64,000 bases of DNA, taken from the NCBI GenBank assembly GCA_003220495.1, contig QHSP01000038.1, forward strand, positions 1 to 64,000, read 5' to 3'. Numbering within the stretch: the stretch's first letter is position 1; each line of letters begins with the position of its first letter. Shown here in pieces: positions 15,520-24,427 of this stretch. The stretch comes from Candidatus Rokuibacteriota bacterium. Lineage in GTDB: Bacteria > Methylomirabilota > Methylomirabilia > Rokubacteriales > CSP1-6. A program made the position numbers and the translations under genes. A model generated the notes under the pieces. The model was not told the origin of the DNA. It was given only the letters and a program-made list of their open reading frames with translations, and did not search any database.

Positions 15520-15852
15520 ATGACCGATCGGAACGAGCAGTCCCCTGAACAGGCCGGCCTGAGCCGGCGTGACACCCTCAAGCTCGCCGCGGCGATCGCG
15601 GCGTTCGGCGTCGCCATGGGCGTCCGTCCTGCCGACTCGATCGCCCAGGGCAAGACCGAGGGCAAGACGGAGGGCAAGGCTGACGGCAAGGCCGACGGCA
15701 AGGCTGAAGGAAAGAGCAGCGGCAAGGGTGAGGGCAAGTCCGGCGGTAAGGGCGAAGGCAAGGGTGGCGGTAAGGGCGAAGGCAAGGGCGGCGGTAAGGG
15801 TGAAGGCAAGTCGGGCGGTAAGACGGAAGGCAAGACGGAAGGAAAGCAGTAG
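15520..15852 (+). CDS. Tat-exported Gly-Lys repeat protein
   Basis: A 110-residue protein with ATG at 15520 and a strong AGGAGGGG site. The N-terminus has a twin-arginine signal, LSRRDTLKLAAAIAAFGVAM, with likely cleavage near residue 43 (SIAQ). Everything after is low complexity: sixteen tetrapeptides of the form G-K-x-x (GKTE, GKAD, GKSS, GKGE, GKSG, GKGG) plus a final GKQ. The mature part is about 67 residues with a Lys at every fourth position and few acids in the middle, so it is strongly basic and probably disordered. The YkgJ-type Cys-cluster gene follows at once. No function is known to me. Confidence 0.75.
   Translation: MTDRNEQSPEQAGLSRRDTLKLAAAIAAFGVAMGVRPADSIAQGKTEGKTEGKADGKADGKAEGKSSGKGEGKSGGKGEGKGGGKGEGKGGGKGEGKSGGKTEGKTEGKQ
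15649..15849 (+). repeat. 12-bp tandem repeat coding for Gly-Lys tetrapeptides
   Basis: About 16.75 copies of a 12-base unit of the form GGCAAG-NNN-GRN. The outer units encode GKTE at both ends, and the inner ones alternate GKGE with GKGG or GKSG. Such arrays change copy number by slippage. Confidence 0.85.
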
Positions 15853-15896
15853 AGTGATCCTTCGTCGGGAGCACGGCCGTTCCATACCGTGACCTC

Positions 15897-16598
15897 CTGG
15901 CGAAGGTCGACTTCAGCCTCGAGCGAGGCAGCCGTTTCTCGTACGTCTGCAACGCGTGCAAGCGCTGTTGCTACGGGAAGGCGATCCGCGTAGGGCCCTA
16001 CGAGGCGCTGCGACTCGCTCGCAGGTTGGGTCTGACGACCACGGAGTTCTTCGCCCGCCACACCGAGGCGGGCGGCACCGTCCTCCGAACCAAGGAGGAC
16101 CGATCGTGCGTGTTCCTCGACGAGCGCGGCTGTGGCGTCCATCCCGATCGACCGCTCGCGTGCCGGATCTACCCGCTCGCGCGCTGGGTCGATCCCGACG
16201 GCAACGAGAGCTTCGGTCACCTGGAGCCTCATCCTCAGACGGCCGGTATCTACGGCGACAAGGGCACCGTGGCCGATTACCTCGCCGCGCAGGGGCTGGC
16301 GCCGTACTTCGCGATGGGCGACCGGTACGGGGCCGTCTACGAACGGATGGTCGATCTGCTGGAGCGGCTGGCGCCCGCCGAGAACGAGCGGCGCGCCGAG
16401 CGGCGGGCCGAGGTGGACGAGATGGACGCCGGCGCCGTCGCGACGTCGTTCTTCGACGTGGACGCGACCGTGAGCGACTACTGCCGCGCCCGAAATCTCG
16501 CCGTGCCGACGGAGATCGACGCGCAGATCGACCTGCACATCCGCGCCATCGGCGCGTGGCTGGACACTCTCGAAGCCAGGTTAGAGCAGGGCCAGTAG
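15897..16598 (+). CDS. YkgJ-family Cys-cluster protein, probable CTG start
   Basis: The Cys-cluster domain reads FSYVCNACKRCCYGKAIRVG, then CVFLDERGCGVHPDRPLACRIYPL, the usual YkgJ/FliB-like pattern thought to bind zinc or an iron-sulfur cluster. The frame is open only from 15858 (TGA at 15855-15857), and no ATG, GTG or TTG occurs before the TTG at 16026, which lies after the first Cys cluster. The conserved region must therefore start at a rare codon; CTG at 15897, giving LAKVDFSLERGSRF, is my best choice (233 residues). A frameshift in this copy is the alternative. It sits 44 bases behind the Gly-Lys repeat gene and overlaps the convergent hisC by 18 bases. Confidence 0.7.
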   Translation: MAKVDFSLERGSRFSYVCNACKRCCYGKAIRVGPYEALRLARRLGLTTTEFFARHTEAGGTVLRTKEDRSCVFLDERGCGVHPDRPLACRIYPLARWVDPDGNESFGHLEPHPQTAGIYGDKGTVADYLAAQGLAPYFAMGDRYGAVYERMVDLLERLAPAENERRAERRAEVDEMDAGAVATSFFDVDATVSDYCRARNLAVPTEIDAQIDLHIRAIGAWLDTLEARLEQGQ

Positions 16599-17654
16599 CT
16601 TCTCGTTCGTCTCGCGCAGACCGAGGGAAAAGCGCAGGTGGCCGGGGAAGCCCACGCCGGCGCCGTCACGCACCAGGATCCCCGCCCGCATGAGACGCGC
16701 GCGGATTCCCGGGGCATCCGGGACCGCGATCAGCAGGAAGTTCGCGTGCGAGGGAGGGAACGTGTAGCCGCGCTTGGTCAGCTCGGCGCTGAGATACGCG
16801 CGCTCCTCGAGCACGAGCCGGACCGTCTTCTCCTCGTGCGCGTGGTCCGCGAGGGCCGCCAGCGCCGCCACCTGGCCGAGCCGGTTCACGTTGTAGGGGG
16901 CGCGGACCCGGTTGAAACGGTCGATTGTCTCGGCGCTCGCCACCGCGTAGCCCACACGGAGTCCGGCGAGCCCGGCGATCTTCGAGAAGGTGCGGAGCAC
17001 GACCAGTCGCGAGTAGCGCTCGAGGAGCCGGATGCCGTCGGCATGGTCGGGGTCGTCGCAGAAATCGATGTAGGCCTGGTCCAGGACGACCAGCGGCGAG
17101 TCCGGGCCCAGCGCGTCGAGGAACGCCAGCAGGGGGCGGCGGGGGATGATCGTCGTCGCTGGGTTGTGCGGCGAGCAGAGCATCACCGCCTTGGTCCGGT
17201 CGGTGACCCGGCGCAATACGTCGTCCAGGTCGGTGTCGTATCCGGCCAGCGGGCTCGGCACCACCGTGGCGCCCGCGAGGCGCGCCGTGATCTCGTACGG
17301 CTCGAAGGAGGGCGCCGGCACGATCACCTCGTCGCCCGGCTCGAACGCCGCGGTCGCGATCAGCGCGATCAGCTCGTCGGCGCCGTTGCCGACGACGATC
17401 TGGTTCGGGGCGACCCCGAGACCACGCCCGAGGGCCTCGCGCAGCGCGGTCGAGCCGCCATCGGGATAGAGGTGGATTCGGGCGGCCTCCCGCTCGACGG
17501 CCGCGACTGCCAGCGGGGAAGGACCCAGCGGATTCTCGTTGGCCGAGAGCCGCACGAGCTCGGACCGCCCGAGCTCTCGGGCGAGCGCTTCGATCGACAG
17601 GCCCGCGTCGTACGGGATGAGGTCGTCGAGGACGGGGCGCCAGAGCCGTCTCAC
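16581..17654 (-). CDS. hisC: Histidinol-phosphate aminotransferase
   Basis: A 357-residue fold-type I PLP enzyme converting imidazole-acetol phosphate and Glu to histidinol phosphate. Key segments are RLSANENPLGPSP, LYPDGGSTALREAL, VVGNGADELI, CSPHNPATT, the Asp of VVLDQAYIDF, and RTFSKIAGLAGLRVGYA with the PLP Lys. The final part FLLIAVPDA... GILVRDGAG... RFSLG is typical. GTG start at 17652-17654 with a TAGAAT box 6 bases upstream. No other his genes are nearby. Related aromatic aminotransferases are an alternative. Confidence 0.88.
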   Translation of the reverse strand: MRRLWRPVLDDLIPYDAGLSIEALARELGRSELVRLSANENPLGPSPLAVAAVEREAARIHLYPDGGSTALREALGRGLGVAPNQIVVGNGADELIALIATAAFEPGDEVIVPAPSFEPYEITARLAGATVVPSPLAGYDTDLDDVLRRVTDRTKAVMLCSPHNPATTIIPRRPLLAFLDALGPDSPLVVLDQAYIDFCDDPDHADGIRLLERYSRLVVLRTFSKIAGLAGLRVGYAVASAETIDRFNRVRAPYNVNRLGQVAALAALADHAHEEKTVRLVLEERAYLSAELTKRGYTFPPSHANFLLIAVPDAPGIRARLMRAGILVRDGAGVGFPGHLRFSLGLRETNEKLLALL

Positions 17655-17660
17655 CCGCTC

Positions 17661-17666
17661 ATTCTA
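17661..17666 (-). promoter_or_regulatory. -10 box of a predicted leaderless hisC promoter
   Basis: TAGAAT on the minus strand; six bases (GAGCGG) separate it from the GTG at 17654. Confidence 0.5.
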
Positions 17667-17683
17667 GTAAGTCTGCGCCGCAT

Positions 17684-17713
17684 TTGACAGTCTTCCTGCC
17701 GCGTTGCTACGCT
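17684..17713 (+). promoter_or_regulatory. Sigma-70 promoter of glnD, predicted leaderless
   Basis: TTGACA (17684-17689), 18-base spacer, TACGCT (17708-17713), then CTTCTGTC and the ATG at 17722. A perfect -35 makes this the firmest promoter in the window. Initiation 6-8 bases after the -10 leaves at most two bases of leader. Confidence 0.7.
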
Positions 17714-17721
17714 CTTCTGTC

Positions 17722-20400
17722 ATGTCCGTCGAGCTGTTTCGCCGGGCCCGGCGTGCCGAAGCGAGGGCCGAGCGCGCCGAAGACCGGCGTCGCCTTCGGC
17801 TCGAATTCTTCCGTCAAGCGCTCGCTCAGGGCTTCGATTCCCTGAAGGTGAGACACGCCGAGGGCGCGTCCGGACAGGAATCGGTCCGTACGCACGCCCG
17901 CCTGATGGACGAAGTGATCTTCTCACTGACCCGGCTCGTCGCCGCCGACGCGGCCAGCGCGCGCCTCGAGCCGACCCCTCTGGTCGTCACGGCCCTGGGC
18001 GGCTACGGTCGGGGCGAGCTCCATCCGCTCTCGGACATCGATCTGATGGTCGTGTATGACGGCGAGCTGTCGCCGTACGTGCAGCGGATGATGCAAGAGC
18101 TGCTCTACTCGCTCTGGGACCTCGGTTTACAAGTCGGCCACAGCCTGCGCTCGCTCGACGACTGCGTGGCGATGGCCCGGACGGATTTTCCGAGCCGCAC
18201 CTCGATGCAGGAGGCGCGGTTCCTGGCCGGCGACCGGCGGCTCTTCGGCCGGTTCCGCCGCGTGCTGCGCGAGAACGTCTACCGGCGCGACTTCGCCCAG
18301 TTCCTCGAGACGACCCTCACCGAGCGCGACCAGCGTTACCGGCGCTACGGCGCTTCGCCGTACATCGGCGAGCCGAACGTGAAGGAGTCGGCGGGCGGGC
18401 TGCGCGACGTCCACACCGCGATGTGGCTCGGCGCCGCCAAGTTCGGCGCCCGCACCTTGCGCGAGCTCAGCGACAAGGGACTCATCACGCCGCGCGAGCA
18501 AGCGTCCACCGACGCGGCGCTGACCTTTCTCTGGCGCGCCCGCAACGAGCTGCACTTTTTTTCGGGCCACAAGAACGACGTGCTCTCGCGCGACGTCCAG
18601 CCGCGCATCGCGAAGAACCTCGGCTACGAGAACGACGAGACGTCGCTCGGCGTGGAGCGCTTCATGCGCGACTACTACCTGCACGCGCGGGCGATCCATC
18701 GAGTGTCCCGCCGGCTGATCGCGCGCTGCCAGGAAACCCTGTCGCGCCGCGGCTCGGCCGGGCGGCGCCAGCGGCAGCAGGCGCTGGCCGACGGGCTCGT
18801 GTTCTTCGACGGCCAGCTTCATCTGATCGATCGCGATGCCGGACCGCTGCGCGCCGAGCCGGCGCGGCTCATGAAAGTCTTCTGGCACCTGCATCGACTC
18901 GGCTGCGAGCTGTCGCTCGATCTCGAGCGCGCGGTCGAGGACTCGCTCTACCTCGCCGACGGCTCGTTCCAGCGCTCGGCGCCGGTGCGCGACCTTTTCC
19001 TCGACATCTGCCGGACGTGGGGCCGCGTCGCGCAGACGTTCAGGGAGATGCACGAGATCGGGCTCCTCGGCCGGTTCCTGCCGGAGTTCGGCGCGCTGAC
19101 GTGCCTCGTCCAGTACGACGTCTACCACAAGTTCTCGGTCGATCAACACTCGCTCCTGGCCGTCGAGCACCTCGAGGCGCTCGCGCCCGGCCAGTCCGCG
19201 GAGTCGGAAGGCGCCGCGCAGGTCCTGAGCGAGGTCGAGAAGCCCGAGCTCCTGATGCTCGGTATGCTGCTGCACGATGTCGGCAAGGCCCGGGGGCACG
19301 GCCACGTCGCGAAGGGGATTCCGCTGATCCGAGAGCTCGTCACGCGCATCGAGCTCGAGCCCGACGAGGGCGCGCTGGTCGAGTTCCTGGTGGCGCACCA
19401 CCTGACGATGTCGCACATCGCTCAGCGTCGCGACATCGACGACCCGAAGACCATCGCGGACTTCGCGGCGACCGTCGGCGACCCCCAGCGCCTCAAGATG
19501 CTCTATCTGCTCACGTGGGCAGACATGCGCGCGGTGGGGCCCGGTGTCCTCACCCCCTGGCAGGCGACGATCCTGTACGAGCTGTACCGGCGGAGCCTCG
19601 CCCGGCTCACCGGCGGCCGCAGCGCGCGCCCGAGCCGTACCCAGCTCGCCGAGCGCCTGCGGCTGGCCGTCGGCGACGAGCTCCCGGCCCAGGCGGTCAA
19701 GGCGCATCTTGCGATGATGTCCGAGCGCTACCTCGCGACGACCGGCGTGCAGCGGATGGCCGAGCACCTGAGCATGCTCCAGCAGCTCAACAGCACCTCG
19801 GTCGTGACGGAGCTGTTCCACCATCCCGACCTCGGCTCGTCCGACCTGGTCGTGGTCACCCGCGACCTCCCGGGGCTGTTCTCGCTGATCGCCGGCACGC
19901 TCGCCTCGCAGGGCGTGAACATCATCTCCGCCCAGATCCACACGCGCGGTGACGGAATCGCCATCGACACCCTCCAGGTGAACGACCCTGGTGGCGACGC
20001 CGTCACGTCGCCTGCGTACTGGGGCCGGACCCTCGACGCCTTGCGGAGGGTGCTGACGGGCGACGCGCAGGTCGCCACCTTGCTCGAGAAGCGGCGGGCT
20101 GCCGGGCGCGCCGCACCCGGCGCCGAGGGCTCCGTGAAGATCATCCTCGACAACCAGCTCTCCGACGATTACACCGTGCTCGAGGTGAAGTGTCCCGACC
20201 GCCTGGGCTTGCTCTACCTGGTCACGAAGACGCTCGCCGGACTCGGTCTGGACATCGCGACCGCGCGGATCGCGACCGAGATCGACCAGGCGGTCGACAC
20301 GTTCTACGTGCACGACGGCCAGGGCCGGAAGATCGAGGATCCCGACGCGCTCGGGCACGTGCGCGAGGCGCTCGAGCAAGCGCTCGTCCAGCCGATCTGA
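17722..20400 (+). CDS. glnD: [Protein-PII] uridylyltransferase / uridylyl-removing enzyme
   Basis: An 892-residue GlnD, the nitrogen sensor that adds UMP to PII when glutamine is low and removes it when high. Domains in order: nucleotidyltransferase with GGYGRGELHPLSDIDLMVVY near residue 93, GlnD-type PII-uridylyltransferase helical region, HD domain with MLLHDVGKARGHGH near residue 515, and two C-terminal ACT domains (LPGLFSLIAGTLASQGVNII; CPDRLGLLYLVTKTLAGLGL). All key residues are present. PII (glnB) is not in the window. The next gene starts two bases after its stop. Confidence 0.95.
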   Translation: MSVELFRRARRAEARAERAEDRRRLRLEFFRQALAQGFDSLKVRHAEGASGQESVRTHARLMDEVIFSLTRLVAADAASARLEPTPLVVTALGGYGRGELHPLSDIDLMVVYDGELSPYVQRMMQELLYSLWDLGLQVGHSLRSLDDCVAMARTDFPSRTSMQEARFLAGDRRLFGRFRRVLRENVYRRDFAQFLETTLTERDQRYRRYGASPYIGEPNVKESAGGLRDVHTAMWLGAAKFGARTLRELSDKGLITPREQASTDAALTFLWRARNELHFFSGHKNDVLSRDVQPRIAKNLGYENDETSLGVERFMRDYYLHARAIHRVSRRLIARCQETLSRRGSAGRRQRQQALADGLVFFDGQLHLIDRDAGPLRAEPARLMKVFWHLHRLGCELSLDLERAVEDSLYLADGSFQRSAPVRDLFLDICRTWGRVAQTFREMHEIGLLGRFLPEFGALTCLVQYDVYHKFSVDQHSLLAVEHLEALAPGQSAESEGAAQVLSEVEKPELLMLGMLLHDVGKARGHGHVAKGIPLIRELVTRIELEPDEGALVEFLVAHHLTMSHIAQRRDIDDPKTIADFAATVGDPQRLKMLYLLTWADMRAVGPGVLTPWQATILYELYRRSLARLTGGRSARPSRTQLAERLRLAVGDELPAQAVKAHLAMMSERYLATTGVQRMAEHLSMLQQLNSTSVVTELFHHPDLGSSDLVVVTRDLPGLFSLIAGTLASQGVNIISAQIHTRGDGIAIDTLQVNDPGGDAVTSPAYWGRTLDALRRVLTGDAQVATLLEKRRAAGRAAPGAEGSVKIILDNQLSDDYTVLEVKCPDRLGLLYLVTKTLAGLGLDIATARIATEIDQAVDTFYVHDGQGRKIEDPDALGHVREALEQALVQPI

Positions 20401-20402
20401 CG

Positions 20403-23036
20403 ATGCTCGGCCGCTACCGTGAGCCCGTGCGCAGCTGGATCGACCCGATCGGGCTCGCGCTCTATCGCCACCTCCACCTGCGGCCGAACCATCTGACGCT
20501 CCTCGGGCTCGGCGTGAGCCTGCTGGCGGCGACGGCGTTCATCGGCGCCCGGATCCGCACCGGGGGCGTCCTGCTCATCCTGGCCGGGCTCTGCGACTTC
20601 TTCGACGGCTCGCTGGCGCGCGCGTCGGGCCAGGTGTCGACCTTCGGCGCCTTCCTCGACTCGGTGATCGATCGGTACTCCGATCTGGTGGTGCTGCTCG
20701 GAATCGTCGTGCTCTACGCGCACATGTCCCACATGCGCGGCGCCATCGTCGCGATGGCCGGTCTGATCGGCTCGATGATGGTGAGCTACACGAAGGCGCG
20801 GGCCGAGTCGATCGGCGTGCGCTGCACCGTGGGCCTGATGGAGCGCCCGGAGCGTATGATCTGTCTGATCGCGGGCGCCCTCCTCGACCTGCTCGAGCCG
20901 GCGCTCTGGCTCCTCGCCGTGCTCTCGAATCTCACGGCGCTCCAGCGCATCGCCTTCACCTGGCGGGCGACGCGCGACGCCGCGCTGCTGCGGATGCTGC
21001 TCGTCGCCGCCGTGCTGCTGGCGCCGGTGGCCGTCGTGGCGCAGTCCGAGGCGCCCGGCACCGAGTCGCTGCCCGAGCGGAGGTGGGCGGCCGCCGTCGA
21101 GGCCTACCAGCTCGGCGACGTCGAGCCGTTGATCCGCGAGTTCAACACCGACGCGGCCCGCGACAGCGTCATCGGCGATCACGTCCGCTATCTCCTGGCC
21201 GAGGCGCTCTCGCGCCGCGACGATCTCGCCGGCGCGCGCGGGGCGGCGCTGAGCGTCGTCGACCGCTATCCCAAGAGCCGCCTGGCGACGCGCGCGCTCC
21301 TGCTCGCCGCCACGCTCGACCTGCGAGCCGCTCAGGACGCATCGGCGCAGACGGTGCTGGTGCGCCTGATCAACTCGTATCCCGACGCGCCCGAGCTGCC
21401 CGGCGCGCTCTATCTCCTCGCGATGACCGCCGAGGCGCTCGGCCAGCCGGACGCCGCGGCGCTGACCTACCGGGACGTGCGCCTGCTCGCGCCCGCGAGC
21501 GGCTATGCGGAGGGCGCGAGCGACCGGATCGTCGCGCTCGAGGCCTCCGGCATCCGCTTGCCTCCGCTGACGCCGGGCCAGCGCATCGATCGAGCCGAGC
21601 GGCTCCTCCGGGCCAACGTGCCCGATGTCGCGATGGGCGAGGCCGAGCGCATCGTCGACGAGGTCAAGGACGGCGGGATCGTGACGCGCGCGCTCCGTGT
21701 CATCGTCGAGAGCGCGCGCCGGCTCAACCGCTATGACGTGGCGGCACGGACCCTGGGGCTCATGATCGACCGCTCGCCGGCCGAGCGCCGCCCGGCGCTC
21801 AAGCTCGAGCAGGCGCGACTCTACGTACGCGCGGCCGATCGGCGGAGCGACCGCGCCGGTCGCACCGAGTTGACCGGCCGAGCCCTCACGGGTCTCGACG
21901 CGGTCGCCGGAAGGGGCAGCGACGCGGACAAGGCGGAAGCGCTCTTCCTGAAGGCGCGCGTGCTCGAGGATCTCAACCGCGAGCCCGAGGCGATCGCGGC
22001 GTATCGCGCGGTCGCGGCCCAGTTCCCCAGCCGTGAGGCCGCGGCGGCATCGCTCTGGCGGCTCGGCTGGCTCGCCTACGTCAAGCGCGATGTGCCGGGC
22101 GCCCAGAAGAGCTGGACGCGTCTGGCCGAGCTCGGGAGCGCCGGCGCGTATCGGCTGCCCGCGCTCTACTGGGCCGGCCGCGCGCGCGAGCAGGCCGGCG
22201 GCGGAAACGCGGCGGAGCTCTACGACCAGATCCTGGCCGAAGCGCCCCGGAGCTACTACGGAATGCTCGTCACCGCGCGGCTCGGCCGCACGAAAGAGGC
22301 CGGCGTGTCGGCGAAGATCGCGCTCCCGCTCGAGCCGCGTGAGGCGCTGACGGAGGATTCGGGCTTCGCGCGGGTCGTGATGCTCCGGCGCCTCAACCTC
22401 GTCGAGGAGGCCGCGGTGGAGCTGGAGGACGTCGTGCAGGGCGCGGTCAGCGATCCCGTGCGCCTCTACGGGCTGGCGGGCGTCTACGTCGAGGTCGAGC
22501 GCTATCACATGGCGCTGCGCATCATGCGCCGGCATTTCCAGTCGATGGCGGCGACCGGCGATCCGACCCTGCCACGCGCGTTCTGGGAGATGTTCTATCC
22601 GCACGCGTGGCGCGACGAGGTGCGCGACGCGGCGCAGCGGCGGGGGATCGACCCCTATCTGGTCGCCGCGGTCGTGCGTGAGGAGTCGAGCTACTACCCG
22701 CGCGCGACCTCGCGGGCGGGGGCGCGGGGGCTGATGCAGCTCATGCCGGCGACCGCGCGCCTGATGGCGCCGAGCGGCGACCTCGAGGACCCCGGCTTCA
22801 ACATCGAGCTCGGCACGCGCTTCCTCGCCGGGCTGATGCGCGAGTTCAACGATCCGCGGCTGGCGCTGGCCGCCTACAACGCCGGGCCCAATCGCGTGCG
22901 CCAGTGGCTGACCACGCGGCGCAGCGACGACATCGAGGCGTTCGTCGAGCAGATCCCCTTCGACGAGACGCGCCTCTACGTCAAGAAGGTCGTCCTCTCC
23001 TGGGAGGAATACCGCCGGATCTACGGCAGTCCGTGA
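20403..23036 (+). CDS. CDP-alcohol phosphatidyltransferase fused to a lytic transglycosylase
   Basis: An 877-residue open frame with two normally separate proteins. Residues 1-196 are a complete CDP-alcohol phosphatidyltransferase: CDFFDGSLARASGQVSTFG followed by AFLDSVIDR gives the D-x2-D-G-x2-A-R-x8-G-x3-D-x3-D signature, with about six membrane segments. At residue 198 (ATG 20994) a signal-peptide-like segment MLLVAAVLLAPVAVVAQ begins, followed by about 500 residues of TPR-like helical repeats and a C-terminal SLT domain with REESSYYP (catalytic Glu), GLMQLMPATA and AYNAGPNRV. There is no stop between them. The extra membrane segment would put the SLT part in the periplasm, so a fusion is topologically sensible. 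A lost stop codon or internal initiation at 20994 are alternatives. Confidence 0.85.
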   Translation: MLGRYREPVRSWIDPIGLALYRHLHLRPNHLTLLGLGVSLLAATAFIGARIRTGGVLLILAGLCDFFDGSLARASGQVSTFGAFLDSVIDRYSDLVVLLGIVVLYAHMSHMRGAIVAMAGLIGSMMVSYTKARAESIGVRCTVGLMERPERMICLIAGALLDLLEPALWLLAVLSNLTALQRIAFTWRATRDAALLRMLLVAAVLLAPVAVVAQSEAPGTESLPERRWAAAVEAYQLGDVEPLIREFNTDAARDSVIGDHVRYLLAEALSRRDDLAGARGAALSVVDRYPKSRLATRALLLAATLDLRAAQDASAQTVLVRLINSYPDAPELPGALYLLAMTAEALGQPDAAALTYRDVRLLAPASGYAEGASDRIVALEASGIRLPPLTPGQRIDRAERLLRANVPDVAMGEAERIVDEVKDGGIVTRALRVIVESARRLNRYDVAARTLGLMIDRSPAERRPALKLEQARLYVRAADRRSDRAGRTELTGRALTGLDAVAGRGSDADKAEALFLKARVLEDLNREPEAIAAYRAVAAQFPSREAAAASLWRLGWLAYVKRDVPGAQKSWTRLAELGSAGAYRLPALYWAGRAREQAGGGNAAELYDQILAEAPRSYYGMLVTARLGRTKEAGVSAKIALPLEPREALTEDSGFARVVMLRRLNLVEEAAVELEDVVQGAVSDPVRLYGLAGVYVEVERYHMALRIMRRHFQSMAATGDPTLPRAFWEMFYPHAWRDEVRDAAQRRGIDPYLVAAVVREESSYYPRATSRAGARGLMQLMPATARLMAPSGDLEDPGFNIELGTRFLAGLMREFNDPRLALAAYNAGPNRVRQWLTTRRSDDIEAFVEQIPFDETRLYVKKVVLSWEEYRRIYGSP

Positions 23037-24427
23037 GTGGTCTCTTCGTGAACGTCGAGCTGCCCTACGGCGAGACGACCCTGACCGCCAGGCTCCCCGA
23101 GCGCACGCGCATCTTCGCGAACACCGAAGCGGTCACGCCGGCCCCCGTCGACGATCTGGTGTCGGCCGTCGCCCAGGCGCTCGCGGACCCGCTCGGCCTT
23201 CCGCGCCTCGGCGAGCTGGTGAAGCCTCACGCACGCGTCACGATCGCGTTCGACGACGCGACGGTCCCGTCCTACGGGCCGATTCGCTCGATCGCGATCG
23301 AAGGGGTGCTGGGAGAGCTGGCAGCGGCCGGCGTCGCGCGAGGTCAGGTGTCGCTGCTCTGCGCCAACGCGCTCCATCGGAAGCTCCGCCCGGCCGAGCT
23401 CGCCCGGATCATCGGCGCCAGGCTCGTGGCCGAATTCGGTGAGCGCCTCGGCTGCCACGACGCGGAGGATCGGGTCGGCCTCGTCGATCTCGGTCGAACA
23501 CCCGAGCACGGCTATCCGGTCGTCGTGAACCGTCTCGTCGCCGAGTCCGATCTGGTCGTCTACGTGAACGCCGGGCACATGCGCGGCTTCAACGGCGGCT
23601 GGAAGTCCGTGTGTGTCGGGCTCTCGACCTACGACTCCATCCGCGTGACCCACACCCCCGACGGCATGTCGATGTCCGTCCACGACAACCGCATGCACGC
23701 CGTGCTCGACGAAATGGGCCGACACCTGGAAGGCCGACTCGGCCGCCGCGTCTTCAAGATCGACACGCTGGGCACCGATGCCGTCACGGTCGTGAAGGTC
23801 GTTGCCGGCGCGGTCGCCGACGCGCGGCGGGCGATCGTGAGCGCGATGGAGGCGATGTTCCCGCCGCGGCGCGCCCAGGCGCGGGAGCGCTTCGACATCG
23901 TCGTCTACGGCGTGCCGGACGGGAGCCCGTACGCGGTCTTCTCCCACGTCAATCCGATCCTCACCTTGATCTCGTCAGGCCTCGGCTATCTCGGCGGCCT
24001 CGTCGAGGCGCTCGGCAAGCCGGGCTGCACCGTGATCATGGCGACGCCGGTCCCCGAGCGCTGGGATCGGGTGGCGCACCCGTCCTACCCGGAAGTGTGG
24101 GAGCGCGTGCTGGGAACGACGCAAGATCCGCACGAGATCATGCGGCGCTTCGCCGACGACTACGCGCGCCGGCCAGACTACGTCGAGGCGTACCGCTCGC
24201 GGTTCGGCTTTCATCCCGTGCACGCGATCTTCGCGGTCTATCCCCTCAAGCGTCTCGGCCACATCGGCCGCGTGATCGTCGCCGCGCCACGCGACCCGTC
24301 GGTGCCGCGCCACCTGGGCTTCGAGGTGGCCGGCAGTGTCGAGGAGGCGGTGGCGCTCGCCGAGAAGCGTCACGGCGCGGGTTCGTCGATCGCGTACGTG
24401 AAACAGCCAGCGCCGGCGAGCCCATGA
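23033..24427 (+). CDS. LarA-like (lactate racemase domain) protein
   Basis: A 464-residue protein; GTG at 23033 overlaps the previous stop. The N-terminal LarA domain is recognisable from VNVELPYGETTLTARLPERT, VTIAFDDATVPSY, NALHRKLRPAEL and NAGHMRGFNGGWKSVCVGLS. LarA racemases use a nickel-pincer cofactor with His and Lys ligands; the His in ALHRKL and the His/Lys of AGHMRGFNGGWK are in the right places, but lar maturation genes (larB, larC, larE) are not in the window and many LarA homologues act on other 2-hydroxy acids. Followed by an LLM oxidoreductase with ATGA coupling. Confidence 0.8.
   Translation: MSGLFVNVELPYGETTLTARLPERTRIFANTEAVTPAPVDDLVSAVAQALADPLGLPRLGELVKPHARVTIAFDDATVPSYGPIRSIAIEGVLGELAAAGVARGQVSLLCANALHRKLRPAELARIIGARLVAEFGERLGCHDAEDRVGLVDLGRTPEHGYPVVVNRLVAESDLVVYVNAGHMRGFNGGWKSVCVGLSTYDSIRVTHTPDGMSMSVHDNRMHAVLDEMGRHLEGRLGRRVFKIDTLGTDAVTVVKVVAGAVADARRAIVSAMEAMFPPRRAQARERFDIVVYGVPDGSPYAVFSHVNPILTLISSGLGYLGGLVEALGKPGCTVIMATPVPERWDRVAHPSYPEVWERVLGTTQDPHEIMRRFADDYARRPDYVEAYRSRFGFHPVHAIFAVYPLKRLGHIGRVIVAAPRDPSVPRHLGFEVAGSVEEAVALAEKRHGAGSSIAYVKQPAPASP

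Noticed and set aside
15649-15849. CRISPR-like periodic repeat
   Set aside because: The 12-base unit is a coding tandem repeat without spacers and lies inside a Tat-signal gene.
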